Made by a program: the position numbers and the translations under genes
Shown: positions 1 to 6,611 of the stretch, piece after piece
How the letters are laid out: each line of letters opens with the position of its first letter
Position numbering within the stretch: the stretch's first letter is position 1
The notes under the pieces: generated by a model
Database searches by the model: none
Seen by the model: the letters and a program-made list of their open reading frames with translations, nothing else
What the model was told of the DNA's origin: nothing
Assembly (NCBI GenBank): GCA_017475875.1
Contig: JAFVET010000070.1
Coordinates: 1 to 12,906, forward strand
Reading direction: 5' to 3'
Source: Candidatus Methanomethylophilaceae archaeon
Lineage (GTDB): Archaea; Thermoplasmatota; Thermoplasmata; Methanomassiliicoccales; Methanomethylophilaceae
DNA: 12,906 nt

Positions 1-186
1 GCTGTTCAACGGCAGAATGCGTTCCAAATCGCCCGGGACGGTGACGGTGCGGGTACGGGAATCGGTGACGGTCAGTTCCTTGGGGCCGTCGTCCCCGTGG
101 TTGTTGAGCACGACCCCCGCGGCCAGGGCTATCAGCACGACAGCTACGGCGGCGATGCCGACAATTATCAACGTCTTGCGCTCCAT
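1..186 (-). CDS. ABC transporter substrate-binding protein, TroA/BtuF-like (N-terminal part only)
   Basis: Only the first 62 codons are present; the gene runs off the left edge. The protein starts MERK, followed by a hydrophobic stretch (about residues 5-27) that serves as a signal peptide or membrane anchor, then a short acidic linker. Next comes VTDSRTRTVTVPGDLERIL, the typical opening of the periplasmic-binding domain in iron-siderophore, haem and cobalamin receptors (family pattern V-T-D-x-x-G-R-x-V-x-V-P). It would act outside the membrane, delivering a metal chelate to a BtuCD/FhuBG-type importer. The ligand cannot be told from this part. The ATG lies about 25 bases downstream of a TATA element, so a leaderless message is likely. 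It is transcribed away from the DUF998 gene's 3' end, with only 46 bases between them. Confidence 0.78.
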   Translation of the reverse strand, partial: MERKTLIIVGIAAVAVVLIALAAGVVLNNHGDDGPKELTVTDSRTRTVTVPGDLERILPLNS

Positions 187-205
187 GATTGGTACCCTTG
201 TTACT

Positions 206-215
206 AATTTAAAAT
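206..215 (-). promoter_or_regulatory. TATA box of the substrate-binding protein gene
   Basis: The minus-strand sequence ATTTTAAATT is centred about 25 bases upstream of the ATG at 186. This is the archaeal TATA-to-start-site distance, so transcription would begin at or next to the start codon. Confidence 0.5.
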
Positions 216-232
216 AGTTGTTATTTTTTATG

Positions 233-811
233 TCATAATCTTGATTTGTTACGGTTAACGTAAACATCCAACCCTGTGTACGTAACCCACACCAGAAGAC
301 AGACGACCATGACCGGTTCGGAGACTGCTATCTTCCCTGGAATCAGCGATACGATCACGACCGCCGTCAGGACAAGCAGCAGCGCCGACTTCACCGGATC
401 GCGTTCGTAGAGGTCGAAGATCAGATGGAGGATCATCCCGAACGCGCACAGGGCCCCGAACGTCACCGCCACGGCGGTGTGGATGTCTATCTCGTCTTTG
501 GTGAAGACTCCGACCAGCAACAGGAACAGGCCGCCTACGGCCGAAAACATCCAGGTGCGGCCCTTCCAACCGCCGTCCACATTTATCATGAATACGGAGA
601 ACACCGACAGGCATACGCCGCTTATGACGCAGGCGGAGTTGAACAGCGCACGCGACACACCGTTCTCCGATACACCGAGGTCTGAAAGGGTGTTCTCCCA
701 GAGGGCCCATCCGCCGTCGAACAGGACGGCCGAGACCCACATCGAGACGAAAAGCAGAGCCGCACCGGGCCCGACCAATGGCGATAGGTGCGCGTACCTG
801 TCGAAAACCAT
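233..811 (-). CDS. DUF998-family integral membrane protein
   Basis: A 192-residue protein with about six hydrophobic spans (roughly residues 10-30, 55-77, 86-104, 112-134, 141-157, 164-184) and a short basic tail (VNRNKSRL). The segment WENTLSDLGVSENG after the first span matches the hallmark of DUF998 proteins, whose first loop carries N-x-L-S-D-L-G. The length fits the family (about 190-220 residues). The family is widespread in archaea and bacteria and has no assigned reaction, so only membrane location can be stated. ATG start at 811 and TGA stop. It is divergent from the MBF1 gene with 90 bases between the starts. No strong Shine-Dalgarno or TATA sequence is visible for it; the AT-rich stretch at about 830-838 is a weak candidate. 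Confidence 0.8.
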   Translation of the reverse strand: MVFDRYAHLSPLVGPGAALLFVSMWVSAVLFDGGWALWENTLSDLGVSENGVSRALFNSACVISGVCLSVFSVFMINVDGGWKGRTWMFSAVGGLFLLLVGVFTKDEIDIHTAVAVTFGALCAFGMILHLIFDLYERDPVKSALLLVLTAVVIVSLIPGKIAVSEPVMVVCLLVWVTYTGLDVYVNRNKSRL

Positions 812-870
812 GGTTGCGGATGCACCTGCTCATAGAAAACATGTTTCAGTCGCGAAACGGTTTCCGTCAA

Positions 871-880
871 ATTTTTAATT
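871..880 (+). promoter_or_regulatory. TATA box of the MBF1 gene
   Basis: ATTTTTAATT is centred about 26 bases before the ATG at 902, with no Shine-Dalgarno sequence between them. The message is therefore probably leaderless. Confidence 0.5.
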
Positions 881-901
881 ACGTTCTGAGTAGACGGAAG
901 C

Positions 902-1393
902 ATGATCTGTGAGATGTGCGGAAAGACGGTGCCGAACACCAGGACCGTCATCATCGAGGGTTCGAAACTCAACGTCTGCCCGGGCTGCGCCAAGTTCGGT
1001 GAGGACTACAGGGCCCCCGGCGCTAACGGATCCCCTGTCACCCACACCGTGATCGAGGAAAGGCTCCAGAAGCGCGAGAAGCGCATGAAGTCCAAGGACA
1101 TCTACGCCGGTGCCTCGAGTACGGAACTGGTGGACAACTACGGTGCGGTCATAAAGGCGGCCCGCGAGGCCAAGGGCATGGACCAGGAACAGTTCGCGGC
1201 ATCCATCCTGGAGAAGAAGGGTACGATATCCAAGATCGAATCCAACAGCTTGGTGCCCGACGACAAGCTGATCAAGAAGATCGAAAAGGCGTTGGACATC
1301 AAACTGACCGAATCCGTCCAGTCCGGTGGTACGGTCGGTGCCGGAGGAGGCAGTGGGAAGATGACCCTCGCCGACTTCATCAAGAAGGGTTGA
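902..1393 (+). CDS. Multiprotein bridging factor 1, archaeal type (zinc ribbon + HTH)
   Basis: This 163-residue protein has the standard archaeal MBF1 architecture. An N-terminal zinc ribbon has cysteine pairs at C3/C6 and C26/C29. A charged linker (about residues 50-75) follows, then a Cro/Xre-type helix-turn-helix at about 80-135 (AAREAKGMDQEQFA and TISKIESNS being recognisable), a Gly-rich spacer and the conserved C-terminal MTLADFIKK. In eukaryotes MBF1 bridges activators and TBP. The archaeal protein associates with the small ribosomal subunit and a role in translation is reported, so the cellular role here is best called translation- or transcription-associated. It appears leaderless. 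Its 3' end overlaps the convergent DUF2240 gene by 14 bases (1380-1393), an arrangement that could produce antisense pairing of the two message ends. Confidence 0.93.
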   Translation: MICEMCGKTVPNTRTVIIEGSKLNVCPGCAKFGEDYRAPGANGSPVTHTVIEERLQKREKRMKSKDIYAGASSTELVDNYGAVIKAAREAKGMDQEQFAASILEKKGTISKIESNSLVPDDKLIKKIEKALDIKLTESVQSGGTVGAGGGSGKMTLADFIKKG

Positions 1394-1904
1394 CACCCAG
1401 AATCTCGTTCCTGACGGCGTCGACGTACGGGGTTATGTCGACGCCCGCATCCCTTAAAACTATCAATGATGCCACGCTCGCGTCGATTCCCAGCTTCCTG
1501 TTGATTTTGTTGCTGCCTTGTACGAACTCCGGAGGTTTCATCCCGTTGGAGACGGCGACCGACATGAGCGTCTCGAACATGCTCTTCGGTGCCGCCTCCT
1601 TAGGGGCCTCCTGCCTCTTCGCAACTGGTGCGGGCGCCTTCCCCAGTTTGGATACGAGCTCAGCGGAAGGTTTGTAGGTTATCGGGAGGTCCACGGAATA
1701 GACGTCGAAGGTCGGACGGAGGAAACCGTTCCTCTCCTCCATCGCACCGTTCTCCCTGAGATACGAGACGAGCCTCTTGGCATCGGATGGAGCCATCCAC
1801 TTCATCTCCAACGATGAGGACATCACGAACTCGTCCGTAGTCGTCGCATCCTTCCCTATGCTCCTGAAGAAAGCGGCGACGCATACCTTGATCTCGTCTT
1901 CCAT
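1380..1904 (-). CDS. DUF2240 family protein, archaeal
   Basis: A 174-residue soluble protein. The N-terminal half (about residues 1-80) resembles the DUF2240 domain found almost only in archaea: an opening helix with AAFFRSIGKD, then DEFVMSSSLEMKWMAPSDAKRLV, an ELRENGA-like helix and a strand ending LRPTFDV. This is a small helical, winged-helix-like module. Residues about 89-107 form a Pro/Ala/Lys linker (APAPVAKRQEAPKEAAPK), and a second helical part follows to the C-terminus. No catalytic residues are apparent and no function is established for the family. Its position between MBF1 and rpoK-rpsB is in keeping with an information-processing role, but that is inference. ATG start at 1904 and TGA stop. 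Confidence 0.8.
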   Translation of the reverse strand: MEDEIKVCVAAFFRSIGKDATTTDEFVMSSSLEMKWMAPSDAKRLVSYLRENGAMEERNGFLRPTFDVYSVDLPITYKPSAELVSKLGKAPAPVAKRQEAPKEAAPKSMFETLMSVAVSNGMKPPEFVQGSNKINRKLGIDASVASLIVLRDAGVDITPYVDAVRNEILGVNPS

Positions 1905-1945
1905 GGGTCGGGGGAACGTGTCTTGATAGATACCTGTTGCTATCT

Positions 1946-1966
1946 CACGCGCACGCGCGCGTGCGT
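1946..1966. repeat. Alternating purine-pyrimidine tract with 16-bp perfect palindrome
   Basis: For 21 bases pyrimidine and purine alternate without a break, mostly CG and CA/TG steps. Within the tract, 1950-1965 (CGCACGCGCGCGTGCG) is its own reverse complement. This composition favours left-handed Z-DNA or a cruciform under negative supercoiling. It lies between the divergent starts of the DUF2240 gene and rpoK. Confidence 0.75.
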
Positions 1967-2008
1967 TATTAGATAATCAACTAACATTAAAAATAAGGGA
2001 CTGAGAAC

Positions 2009-2017
2009 TTTTAAATA
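2009..2017 (+). promoter_or_regulatory. TATA box of the rpoK-rpsB transcript
   Basis: TTTTAAATA is a near-ideal archaeal TATA element. It predicts transcription from about 2038, giving a leader of about 19 bases before rpoK. A second A/T-rich element (about 1986-1995) lies just upstream and might widen the promoter. Confidence 0.6.
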
Positions 2018-2056
2018 CGGCATCCAGATAGACCGCCTATCCGGATTGTGATCACT

Positions 2057-2227
2057 ATGAAGTACACGAGGTTCGAAAAGGCGAGGATCATCGGTGCCCG
2101 TGCTCTGCAGATATCGTACGGAGCCCCGGTTCTTGTGGACTATCCCGAGAACATGCTCGACCCTATCGACATAGCTTTGCTCGAGTTCGACAAAGGAGTC
2201 ATACCGATCACGGTAGTCAGGAACTAA
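2057..2227 (+). CDS. rpoK: DNA-directed RNA polymerase subunit K (Rpb6/omega homologue)
   Basis: A 56-residue protein starting [20 protein letters not shown]. It contains the signature of the omega/Rpb6/RpoK family: the [12 protein letters not shown] helix, then G-A-P-V-L-V and the C-terminal [20 protein letters not shown]. RpoK clamps the largest RNA polymerase subunit and aids enzyme assembly. The length is normal for archaea. The ATG at 2057 is chosen. An in-frame GTG at 2048 would add three residues, but the bases GTGATC at 2048-2053 also match the 3' end of 16S rRNA and may instead serve the ribosome. rpsB follows after 12 bases, so the two are co-transcribed. Archaeal rpoK commonly lies close to rpsB, often with enolase between; enolase is absent here. 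Confidence 0.95.
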   Translation: MKYTRFEKARIIGARALQISYGAPVLVDYPENMLDPIDIALLEFDKGVIPITVVRN

Positions 2228-2239
2228 GGAGAGATTCAA

Positions 2240-2869
2240 ATGAGTGAAGAAGAGACCATGGTCGCCCCCAACACCGACCTTCTGGTCGATGAGGACACCT
2301 ACCTCACTTCCGGTGTCCACATCGGTACCCAGCAGAAATCCGCTGACATGAAGGACTTCATCTACCAGGTCAGGCAGGACGGACTCTACGTCCTCGACGT
2401 CAAGAAGACCGACGAGAGGATCAGGGCCGCCGCATCCTTCCTGAGCCGCTACGACCCCCGCAGGATCCTCATCGTGTCCGCGAGGCAGTACGGACAGAAG
2501 CCCGCCAGGGAGTTCTCCAGGATCATCGGATCGCCTGTCTTCGCAGGCCGTTTTGTCCCCGGTACCCTCACCAACCCCCTCAACCCCGCTTTCATCGAGC
2601 CCGAGATCCTCGTCGTCACCGACCCTGCCGCCGACAAGCAGGCCCTCAACGAGGCCCTCAACCTCGGAATCCCCATCATCGCCCTCTGCGATGCCAACAA
2701 CGAGACCCGTAACGTGGACCTCGTCATCCCCACCAACAACAAGGGAAGGCGTGCCCTCGCCTGCGTCTACTGGCTCCTCTCAAGGGAGACCCTCATCGCC
2801 AGGGTAGAGCTCAAAAACCCCTCCGATATCAACTACGAGATCGAGGACTTCGAAGCCAAGATCGTCTGA
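2240..2869 (+). CDS. rpsB: 30S ribosomal protein uS2
   Basis: A 209-residue protein typical of archaeal uS2 (about 200-220 residues, shorter than bacterial S2). Recognisable blocks are [25 protein letters not shown] near the N-terminus, [16 protein letters not shown], then [29 protein letters not shown], and [14 protein letters not shown] with [15 protein letters not shown] near the C-terminus. The acidic C-terminal tail is also normal. uS2 binds late on the back of the small subunit between head and body. A clear Shine-Dalgarno sequence, AAGGAGAG at 2226-2233, overlaps the rpoK stop and fixes the ATG at 2240. As an internal operon gene it uses a ribosome-binding site, in contrast to the leaderless first genes elsewhere in the window. 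Confidence 0.97.
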   Translation: MSEEETMVAPNTDLLVDEDTYLTSGVHIGTQQKSADMKDFIYQVRQDGLYVLDVKKTDERIRAAASFLSRYDPRRILIVSARQYGQKPAREFSRIIGSPVFAGRFVPGTLTNPLNPAFIEPEILVVTDPAADKQALNEALNLGIPIIALCDANNETRNVDLVIPTNNKGRRALACVYWLLSRETLIARVELKNPSDINYEIEDFEAKIV

Positions 2870-2883
2870 TCGCGATCCACCGG

Positions 2884-2928
2884 GCCCGGGACCGTTCCGG
2901 GCACGGGAAACCTTCATCCCACCTTTTT
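2884..2928 (+). terminator. Possible terminator of rpoK-rpsB
   Basis: An 8-bp stem with one G-T pair (2884-2891 with 2895-2902, loop CCG) is followed 21 bases later by a run of five T (2924-2928). Archaeal RNA polymerase terminates mainly at oligo-T runs, so the T tract may be the working part. Confidence 0.4.
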
Positions 2929-2993
2929 CCGAAACGATTGCAACCACCGATTTCCGATGGTCACCGTATCCCGCCATACCCTGATGTGCGTAT

Positions 2994-3001
2994 GTTTTTA
3001 T
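2994..3001 (+). promoter_or_regulatory. TATA-like element of the zinc-ribbon membrane protein gene
   Basis: GTTTTTAT is centred about 26 bases before the ATG at 3024. This supports a leaderless start there rather than at the in-frame GTG at 3018. Confidence 0.4.
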
Positions 3002-3023
3002 CGCGAAATCCTATCAAGTGCCG

Positions 3024-3599
3024 ATGGAAGAGAGACCGTTCTGTCCCGCATGCGGAAACTATCTGGCACCCGGTGCCACATATTGCGCAGAATGCGGAAG
3101 ACCTGTAGACAACATACCGGAAGGAGCGGAGAATGTTGCCGGACCCCAGAACCAGAACTACCAATACCCCGGCATCGTGGTCAACGAGGAGTTCCTCAAG
3201 GAACTGTCCGAAAAGAGGATGAGACTGGTCCTCACGTTGCTGTTGGTTCACGGAATACTCTTCACCATCGTCGGGTTCGTCCTGTTGTTCGACCGCCCGC
3301 TGATAGATGATCTGTCCAATGGAAACGGCATGGTGTCTTGGTTCCTGGGAGTGATCGGACTCAGTCCCAACCGCTTGGCCGACATGCCCGACGCGTTCCT
3401 CTGGTTCTACCCTCTGACCGGCATATTCGCTCTCGCCACCGCCGCGGTGTGTGTCAAGAGGACCTCGTACATCATGGCGATAGTGACCGCAGGCATATCG
3501 TTCTTCACCTGCATAAACACGGTCGTCCCGTTCCTGTACATGCTCCTGACGTACTGGATGGTTTGCGGAAGCAGGTACGCCTTCAACAACAAGAGATAA
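3024..3599 (+). CDS. Zinc-ribbon domain membrane protein, unknown function
   Basis: A 191-residue protein. The N-terminus is a compact double-CxxC zinc ribbon (C7, C10, C21, C24; CPACGNYLAPGATYCAECG) of the zinc_ribbon_2/DZR type. An Asn/Gln/Pro-rich linker and a charged helix (EEFLKELSEKRMR) follow. Three to four hydrophobic spans come next (about 69-91, a weak one near 104-115, 124-146, 150-178), and the tail is basic. Such proteins, a cytoplasmic ribbon tethered to a membrane bundle, are abundant in methanogen and Thermoplasmatota genomes and have no assigned role. The start was placed at ATG 3024 from the promoter spacing; GTG 3018 would add two residues. It is convergent with the RPA operon and separated from it by a hairpin terminator. 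Confidence 0.75.
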   Translation: MEERPFCPACGNYLAPGATYCAECGRPVDNIPEGAENVAGPQNQNYQYPGIVVNEEFLKELSEKRMRLVLTLLLVHGILFTIVGFVLLFDRPLIDDLSNGNGMVSWFLGVIGLSPNRLADMPDAFLWFYPLTGIFALATAAVCVKRTSYIMAIVTAGISFFTCINTVVPFLYMLLTYWMVCGSRYAFNNKR

Positions 3600-3600
3600 A

Positions 3601-3622
3601 GCGGGGGCGACCCCCGCGTTTT
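3601..3622. terminator. Bidirectional hairpin terminator between convergent genes
   Basis: GCGGGGG (3601-3607) pairs perfectly with CCCCCGC (3611-3617) around loop CGA. On the plus strand four T follow (3619-3622); on the minus strand the stem is followed by TTTAT. It sits exactly between two stop codons, so it can serve both transcripts, and its last T overlaps the minus-strand stop. Confidence 0.6.
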
Positions 3623-4548
3623 CAAATGCGTTTCAGATATCTGAGGTTGGGTTCGTAGACCAGACCCTTGTCCATCAGGATGTTCGAGATCTCCTCGAGC
3701 TCTATGCTGCTGATGCCTTCGGCCTCGGCCCTCCTCTCGAGCTCGTCCCTGGGCGCACCCTTGCCGTCGCGGTCCAGTTCCGAGAGCATGTCGAGTATTA
3801 TGTCCTCGAGCTGACCGTAGCTGCGCTTCGATGCGTGACCGTCCTGTATGTCCATGGATTCGGTGACTTCGGGCTCGTCGGGCATGCTGGCGACGTCCTC
3901 GGGCAGACCGAAATCGATCTCCCTGTCCGGCAGGAGGACCCTGAGAGCGGCCTGGAGGGTCTTGATGTAGGTCATGGAATCCGGGACCTCGTCGTTGTGC
4001 TCCAACGCGTAGATTATCCCCTCGGCCTCGGCGGGACTCGATCCCTTCTTCACCAGGTCCTCGGCCTTCAGGCCGGGATCCTGCGAGGCGGCCTTGAAAT
4101 TGTTGAGACGGGTCCAGGTCTGTTTGGCCGTCTCGAGGAGCCACGCGTCCCTGAGACCTTCGTCGATCTTGACTATCTGCTCGGGCCTGACCGTGATGTA
4201 CGTCTTGCCGGTCTCGGGGTTGGTGTACAGTTTCACCCTGCCGGTAGCGGCCACGAAACAAGGGACCTCTATGGATGCGATAGCTCTGGAAGCCTCCTGC
4301 TGGTAGCGTCCCACGCTGATGAAGTAGTTGCCGGAAACGTCCTGTATCCGACCCTTCCACATGGCCTCCTCCTCCCCGCCGACGTTCTCCTTCTCGGTCA
4401 ACGTACCTGCGATGAGGACGCGGTTCACCTTGGCACCCAGGGGCGTGACCACATAGCTCGGTCCCTTCTCCTCGGTGGCCTGTATCTCCAGGACGGATGC
4501 GTTCAGTTCGTTCGAGAATATGCGCCATGCCGTCTCCCTGTTCTTCAA
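3622..4548 (-). CDS. RPA-associated protein (RPA family, COG3390-like)
   Basis: A 308-residue partner of the upstream RPA gene. The N-terminal part holds an OB-fold (about residues 40-125: NRVLIAGTLTEKEN, MWKGRIQDVSGNYFISVGRY, PCFVAATGRVKLY, KTYITVRPEQIVKID). A helical middle region (AWLLETAKQTWTRL) follows, then an acidic low-complexity linker (about 210-240) and a C-terminal winged-helix-like domain (about 245-308, ending LMDKGLVYEPNLRYLKRI), similar in layout to eukaryotic RPA32. Archaeal proteins of this type are encoded next to RPA and form complexes with it on single-stranded DNA. The start codon is TTG at 4546-4548 inside a TTGA overlap with the RPA stop. GGAGG lies a few bases upstream, within the end of the RPA gene, so translation is coupled and should give a fixed stoichiometry. 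Confidence 0.85.
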   Translation of the reverse strand: MKNRETAWRIFSNELNASVLEIQATEEKGPSYVVTPLGAKVNRVLIAGTLTEKENVGGEEEAMWKGRIQDVSGNYFISVGRYQQEASRAIASIEVPCFVAATGRVKLYTNPETGKTYITVRPEQIVKIDEGLRDAWLLETAKQTWTRLNNFKAASQDPGLKAEDLVKKGSSPAEAEGIIYALEHNDEVPDSMTYIKTLQAALRVLLPDREIDFGLPEDVASMPDEPEVTESMDIQDGHASKRSYGQLEDIILDMLSELDRDGKGAPRDELERRAEAEGISSIELEEISNILMDKGLVYEPNLRYLKRI

Positions 4549-5861
4549 AATACCGCCTCCATCTCCTTGAGAAGGGCCTCCGCCTCTTCGCGCACGTCCG
4601 TCTTGAGCTCGTCGATGGAACGCACTATCATGCTCGGTCCGTAATCATCGGACACGACGTTGCCACGCATCCTGACGCGCTTCATCAGGACCCTGGACGC
4701 GATCTCCCTCTCGACGTAATCGTTGCCGTATGCGGCAGCGAGGTCCAACGCCTCCTGGAACGGCATCTTGGCCATCTTTTCGGTGTCCGCCTTGTTTATT
4801 ATGGCCGCCAACGCCCCGGTACCGTCGTCCACGACGATCTTCATGCGGAGGTCGTCTATCCCCTCCACCGCCCCGTGGAGCGTGCAGGTACCGTTCAGGA
4901 TCGAACGGTTGCATGTGGGGCACCTCTTGATCAGACCGCTGCCTGTCCTCAGGTCCACGATGGTGGCATCGATGCTTATGTCGAGGCCGCCTCCGATCGC
5001 GCACATCTCGGCGATGGTCTTGCTGGAATCGACGTCGGCAATCTCCATGTCGGAGTCCACGCGACTGACCTCGCACCTGTCCCCTATGTTGAGCTGGGGG
5101 ATGCCCCTCCACGCCTTGGTGTAGGCGTATTTTATGCAGACGGTGTCCCCTTCCTTCACGTCTATGTTCTTCCAGGCGGAATACTGGATCCTCCCGGTAT
5201 CGTCAGCTAAAATGCCTGAGTATACCGTGCGGGGCTCGCCTCTTACGGTTATGCTGCGTTCCTCGAAGGAGACCACCTTGGCGGTCAGGGTTATGCTGTT
5301 CATGCCGTCGCGGATCTCGTTGATCTTGACGACGGTCTCGGAAAGGTCCAGCTCCCTCTTGGGGACGTCTATCTCGGTCCCGATGAGGGCTTCTATGCGT
5401 CCGCGCTTTCCGACGTTGACCTGGACCTTGTCGTTGAACGTCTTGCAGTAACAGTTGCGGAACGTGTAGTTATCGCCTTTCGTCAGGACCAGGCTACCCG
5501 GATCCCACACCGTGAACGACACCGTACCGGTCTCGTCCCCTATGAGTCCGGATATGATCTGCTTGCTCTCTCCCCTGATGGAGATGGTCTTGTTGTCGAC
5601 GAAAACGGCTTTGACCTGCAGATCGACGTTCTGCTCGGCACCGGTGAGTTCCGCGACCTTCTTGACTATCGATGCGGAACCGAAGTTGTGGGTGTCGTCA
5701 CCGCCGTACTTGCGTATGATCCCGCGCTTGGCCGGCTCGATGCCGACATGGTATTCGTTCAGATACTTGTTCAGTTCAGAATGGATCTGTTCGTCCGTTA
5801 TCTTGTCTTTCAGCACCCTTTTGATTTCTTCGATGTGGGGTGTAAGGTCTTCGTTTTCCAA
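4545..5861 (-). CDS. Replication protein A, single-stranded DNA-binding (OB folds + zinc finger)
   Basis: A 438-residue archaeal RPA large subunit. After a helical N-terminal region (about 1-75), three OB folds can be traced. The first spans about 78-155 (VKAVFVDNKTISIRGE, IGDETGTVSFTVWD). The second is about 187-265 (ITLTAKVVSFEERSITVRGE, LADDTGRIQYSAW) and is clearly a repeat of the first. The third is about 293-415 and carries a zinc finger with C314, C317, C326 and H329, a C-C-C-H arrangement known in euryarchaeal RPA. It coats single-stranded DNA in replication and repair. The start is TTG at 5859-5861, preceded by GGTGAT (minus strand of 5865-5870), a good match to the 16S rRNA 3' end; no ATG or GTG fits better. 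It is first in a two-gene operon with the RPA-associated protein. Confidence 0.93.
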   Translation of the reverse strand: MENEDLTPHIEEIKRVLKDKITDEQIHSELNKYLNEYHVGIEPAKRGIIRKYGGDDTHNFGSASIVKKVAELTGAEQNVDLQVKAVFVDNKTISIRGESKQIISGLIGDETGTVSFTVWDPGSLVLTKGDNYTFRNCYCKTFNDKVQVNVGKRGRIEALIGTEIDVPKRELDLSETVVKINEIRDGMNSITLTAKVVSFEERSITVRGEPRTVYSGILADDTGRIQYSAWKNIDVKEGDTVCIKYAYTKAWRGIPQLNIGDRCEVSRVDSDMEIADVDSSKTIAEMCAIGGGLDISIDATIVDLRTGSGLIKRCPTCNRSILNGTCTLHGAVEGIDDLRMKIVVDDGTGALAAIINKADTEKMAKMPFQEALDLAAAYGNDYVEREIASRVLMKRVRMRGNVVSDDYGPSMIVRSIDELKTDVREEAEALLKEMEAVF

Positions 5862-5904
5862 ATTATCACCGTCCTGTGGCGGTGAAAATCGATATGACTG
5901 TCAG

Positions 5905-5912
5905 TATTTAAA
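5905..5912 (-). promoter_or_regulatory. TATA box of the RPA operon
   Basis: Minus-strand TTTAAATA is centred about 47 bases before the TTG start. It predicts a leader of about 22 bases that contains the GGTGAT Shine-Dalgarno sequence. This is one of the few operon-leading genes here that is not leaderless. Confidence 0.55.
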
Positions 5913-5939
5913 ACAAATTAAGGGGTCGGTGAACAGGCG

Positions 5940-6000
5940 CACCAAGTAAACGTTTGGTGAAACTGTCGATGGAACAATGACGAGAGGAAACATCTCTCGT
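5940..6000. repeat. Two small inverted repeats between the RPA operon and the HipB-like gene
   Basis: CACCAA at 5940-5945 pairs with TTGGTG at 5954-5959. ACGAGAG at 5980-5986 pairs with CTCTCGT at 5994-6000 around a 7-base loop. Either could be a regulator site or an upstream-reading terminator hairpin. No coding frame uses the stretch. Confidence 0.5.
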
Positions 6001-6002
6001 TT

Positions 6003-6022
6003 ATGGATAATATATTGTCTAT
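6003..6022. promoter_or_regulatory. Upstream operator-like dyad (O1) of the HipB-like gene
   Basis: Arms ATGGATAA and TTGTCTAT surround TATA. This is an imperfect copy (6 of 8 arm positions symmetric) of the perfect dyad at 6042-6063. The two centres are exactly 40 bp apart, about four helical turns, as expected for dimers of one repressor bound on the same DNA face. Confidence 0.55.
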
Positions 6023-6041
6023 TACTTGATAAATATCGATA

Positions 6042-6063
6042 TATAGATAAAATATTATCTATA
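6042..6063. promoter_or_regulatory. Perfect operator-like dyad (O2) overlapping the HipB-like promoter
   Basis: TATAGATAA and TTATCTATA are perfect 9-bp inverted arms around AATA, ending five bases before the ATG at 6069. The TATA-like sequence at about 6038-6046 overlaps the left arm. Protein bound here would therefore block TBP and the leaderless start site. The likely ligand is the HTH protein encoded immediately downstream (autorepression, as in hipB systems). Confidence 0.7.
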
Positions 6064-6068
6064 CATAT

Positions 6069-6356
6069 ATGAAACCATACCTTGAGCTGAGCGATATTTT
6101 CCAAGAGAAGTCGCTGGATGACAGGATGATCGAACTGGCTTCGAGGTTCAAGGCATATCGTAAAAAGGCCGGCCTGACCCAAGTGCAATTGTCGGACAGG
6201 AGCGGCGTCTCCTACGGAACGGTAAAACGCTTCGAACGCACCGGGAAGATTTCCATGGACAGCCTTTGGATGCTCTCGATGGCGATCGGATGCGACGACC
6301 AGTTGGACGCTCTTTTTTCTGCCCCGATGCTGACGGCGGACGACCTGAGGGGATGA
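6069..6356 (+). CDS. Xre/HipB-type helix-turn-helix regulator, likely antitoxin
   Basis: A 95-residue protein with a Cro/Xre HTH at about residues 25-75. FKAYRKKAGLTQVQLSDRSGVSYGTVKRFERTGKIS contains the T-Q-x-x-L-x-x-x-x-G-V-S-x-x-x-x-x-x-x-E-x-x-G pattern, and a C-terminal helix carries DDQLDALF. The order regulator then HipA-like frame, one base apart, is that of hipBA toxin-antitoxin operons. The C-terminal part is also like HipB-family regulators that precede hipA in archaea and bacteria. The promoter is covered by two dyads that this protein probably binds. No Shine-Dalgarno sequence precedes the ATG; TATA spacing suggests a leaderless message. The surrounding DNA is much more A/T-rich than its neighbours. 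With no full kinase next to it, it is now an orphan regulator or antitoxin. Confidence 0.8.
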   Translation: MKPYLELSDIFQEKSLDDRMIELASRFKAYRKKAGLTQVQLSDRSGVSYGTVKRFERTGKISMDSLWMLSMAIGCDDQLDALFSAPMLTADDLRG

Positions 6357-6357
6357 G

Positions 6358-6513
6358 ATGGACCTCCGTGTGATGTTCGACGGGAAAGAGGTGGGTCGCC
6401 TCAGACATGGCCCAGGCGTTTGCTATTTCGCGTACAGCAGGGAGTGGCTGAGCGATGGTTTCTCCATATCTCCGCGTTCCCTGCCGCTGGAGGACCTCGG
6501 CGAATGGCTGTGA
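6358..6513 (+). CDS. Truncated HipA N-terminal segment (HipS-like stub)
   Basis: This 51-residue frame starts one base after the HipB-like stop, with GAGGGGATGAG before the ATG as ribosome-binding sequence. The protein reads MDLRVMFDGKEVGRLRHG, then GVCYFAYSREWLSDGFSISP, then RSLPLEDLGEWL. This matches the beginning of HipA serine/threonine kinases (V-x-x-x-G-x-x-V-G-x-L, F-x-Y-x-x-x-W-L, S-x-S-L-P-L) and then stops. The kinase core, ATP site and catalytic Asp are all absent, and no remnant follows before purP (98 bases). Two readings are possible. It may be a decayed toxin left by a deletion. Alternatively it may be a minimal stand-alone subunit comparable to HipS of HipBST systems, although HipS is about twice as long. 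Decay is more likely. Confidence 0.65.
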   Translation: MDLRVMFDGKEVGRLRHGPGVCYFAYSREWLSDGFSISPRSLPLEDLGEWL

Positions 6514-6583
6514 TCCGGTTCCATTCTAATCGGAACGGCACGCACCCCACCCGGTCCGTGGCATGCCGTCCAGCCAGGTAATG

Positions 6584-6591
6584 TTTATATC
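6584..6591 (+). promoter_or_regulatory. TATA box of the purP-glmM transcript
   Basis: TTTATATC is centred about 25 bases before the ATG at 6612, so the message is predicted to be leaderless. An ATG at 6607 is out of frame and would lie upstream of the start site. Confidence 0.6.
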
Positions 6592-6611
6592 CGTAACAGC
6601 AATCATATGAT

